Positions 4,605 to 5,003 of a stretch of DNA of 5,003 bases are shown one piece after another; within the stretch, counting starts at the first letter, position 1, and each line of letters starts with the position of its first letter. Location of the stretch: positions 1 to 5,003 of the forward strand of contig JACQTM010000130.1 of NCBI GenBank assembly GCA_016210825.1, in the 5' to 3' direction. The stretch is from Hyphomicrobiales bacterium (GTDB lineage Bacteria > Pseudomonadota > Alphaproteobacteria > Rhizobiales > Xanthobacteraceae). The position numbers and the translations under genes were made by a program. The notes beneath the pieces were generated by a model. The model saw nothing but the letters and a program-made list of their open reading frames with translations. It ran no database searches and was not told the origin of the DNA.

Positions 4605-5003
4605 ATGGCGAAAGCTCCCGACAAACCAACAAAACCGAAGGATCCCGTCGAGCGAGGCGCAGCCGAGCAAAAGCGCATCAAGCCGACGCGCGCGAAAGCG
4701 CACCGGCCGGATGCGCCGCCCGCCGATCCTGCGCTTGATGCGCTGCTCAATCCCGGCATCGCGAAAGGCACCGCCGGCATCGGCTCGGGTACGGGATTGC
4801 AGCCGCCGCCGGATAATTCATTCGATCGCCGCGCCGCCATCAGGGACCAGCACACCGCGCGCGCGTCCACGCCGCAAGGCTTCAAGGAAAAACCGCAAAC
4901 GGGCTACGTCGCGCGCGATCCGTTCACCGGGCCGTCGGTGACGGGACTCGATCCGGCGTTGGCAAAGGAATTGGGATTGGATGGCGATGATTCATCACCC
5001 CCA
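4605..5003 (+). CDS. N-terminal part of a Pro-rich disordered protein, possibly UvrB (3' end outside window)
   Basis: From ATG 4605 the frame is open for 133 codons to the window edge. The product is polar and low in order: a Lys/Pro/Arg-rich start (MAKAPDKPTKPKDP), an ordered-looking patch DPALDALLNPGIAKGTAGIG (41-60), then GLQPPPDNSFDRRA (64-77) and a tail ending TGLDPALAKELGLDGDD. No enzyme core lies inside the window. I recall alphaproteobacterial UvrB (nucleotide-excision-repair helicase subunit) carrying a long N-terminal extension of this kind, including a PPPDNSFDRR-like patch, so UvrB is my best guess; the P-loop would lie beyond the edge. No clear Shine-Dalgarno precedes the ATG; a TTG at 4596 in frame is an alternative. 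Reading frame and codon use support a real gene more strongly than the name. Confidence 0.65.
   Translation, partial: MAKAPDKPTKPKDPVERGAAEQKRIKPTRAKAHRPDAPPADPALDALLNPGIAKGTAGIGSGTGLQPPPDNSFDRRAAIRDQHTARASTPQGFKEKPQTGYVARDPFTGPSVTGLDPALAKELGLDGDDSSPP

Noticed and set aside
4403..4885. Open 160-codon frame on the minus strand with Ser/Ala/Gly runs
   Set aside because: It overlaps the ABM gene and the start of the next gene, has low-complexity composition, and is explained by codon bias of the plus-strand genes.

Overview
The window is GC-rich bacterial DNA that looks like a chromosomal segment of an alphaproteobacterium, most likely Hyphomicrobiales near Bradyrhizobium, Rhodopseudomonas or Afipia. 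This rests on recall, not a search. It is supported by the codon choice, the family mix (a secreted SH3-like protein, a Cys-rich CWC protein, AhpD/CMD, DoxX and ABM proteins), and a GGAAC-N16-CGTT element that matches the sigma-EcfG promoter of that class. There are no transposases, phage genes, CRISPR arrays, tRNAs or rRNAs.

Layout: 2-91 looks like the C-terminal tail of a gene entering from the left. 92-527 is gene-poor; it holds a decayed fragment resembling one blade of a streptogramin lyase (Vgb)-type propeller and a doubtful 47-codon membrane peptide. 528-1519 is a tight plus-strand pair: an exported protein with an SH3-like C-terminal region, then an 8-cysteine CWC-family miniprotein. 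A 107-base gap with two inverted repeats precedes an AhpD/carboxymuconolactone decarboxylase-like protein (1627-2241). Next comes a single-pass membrane protein of unknown function (2405-3184). It converges on a minus-strand DoxX-family membrane protein (3328-3759), with a large hairpin between them.

DoxX is divergent from a 59-residue two-helix membrane protein (3926-4105). That gene has the best regulatory signal in the window: a perfect sigma-EcfG-like promoter, a hairpin near the predicted RNA 5' end, a good ribosome binding site, and a textbook intrinsic terminator at 4130-4162. Then come a small ABM-fold monooxygenase-like protein (4243-4542) and the start of a proline-rich disordered protein that runs off the right edge (4605-5003), possibly the N-terminal extension of UvrB.

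The genes do not form one pathway. Several fit a stress or redox theme: the CMD protein with its CxxC-xx-H site, DoxX, the ABM protein, the sigma-EcfG-like promoter and possibly UvrB. This is an inference from families, not shown by the sequence. I found no convincing new multi-gene system. The most useful leads are the putative general-stress small membrane protein, the structured intergenic elements and the CWC/SH3 pair.
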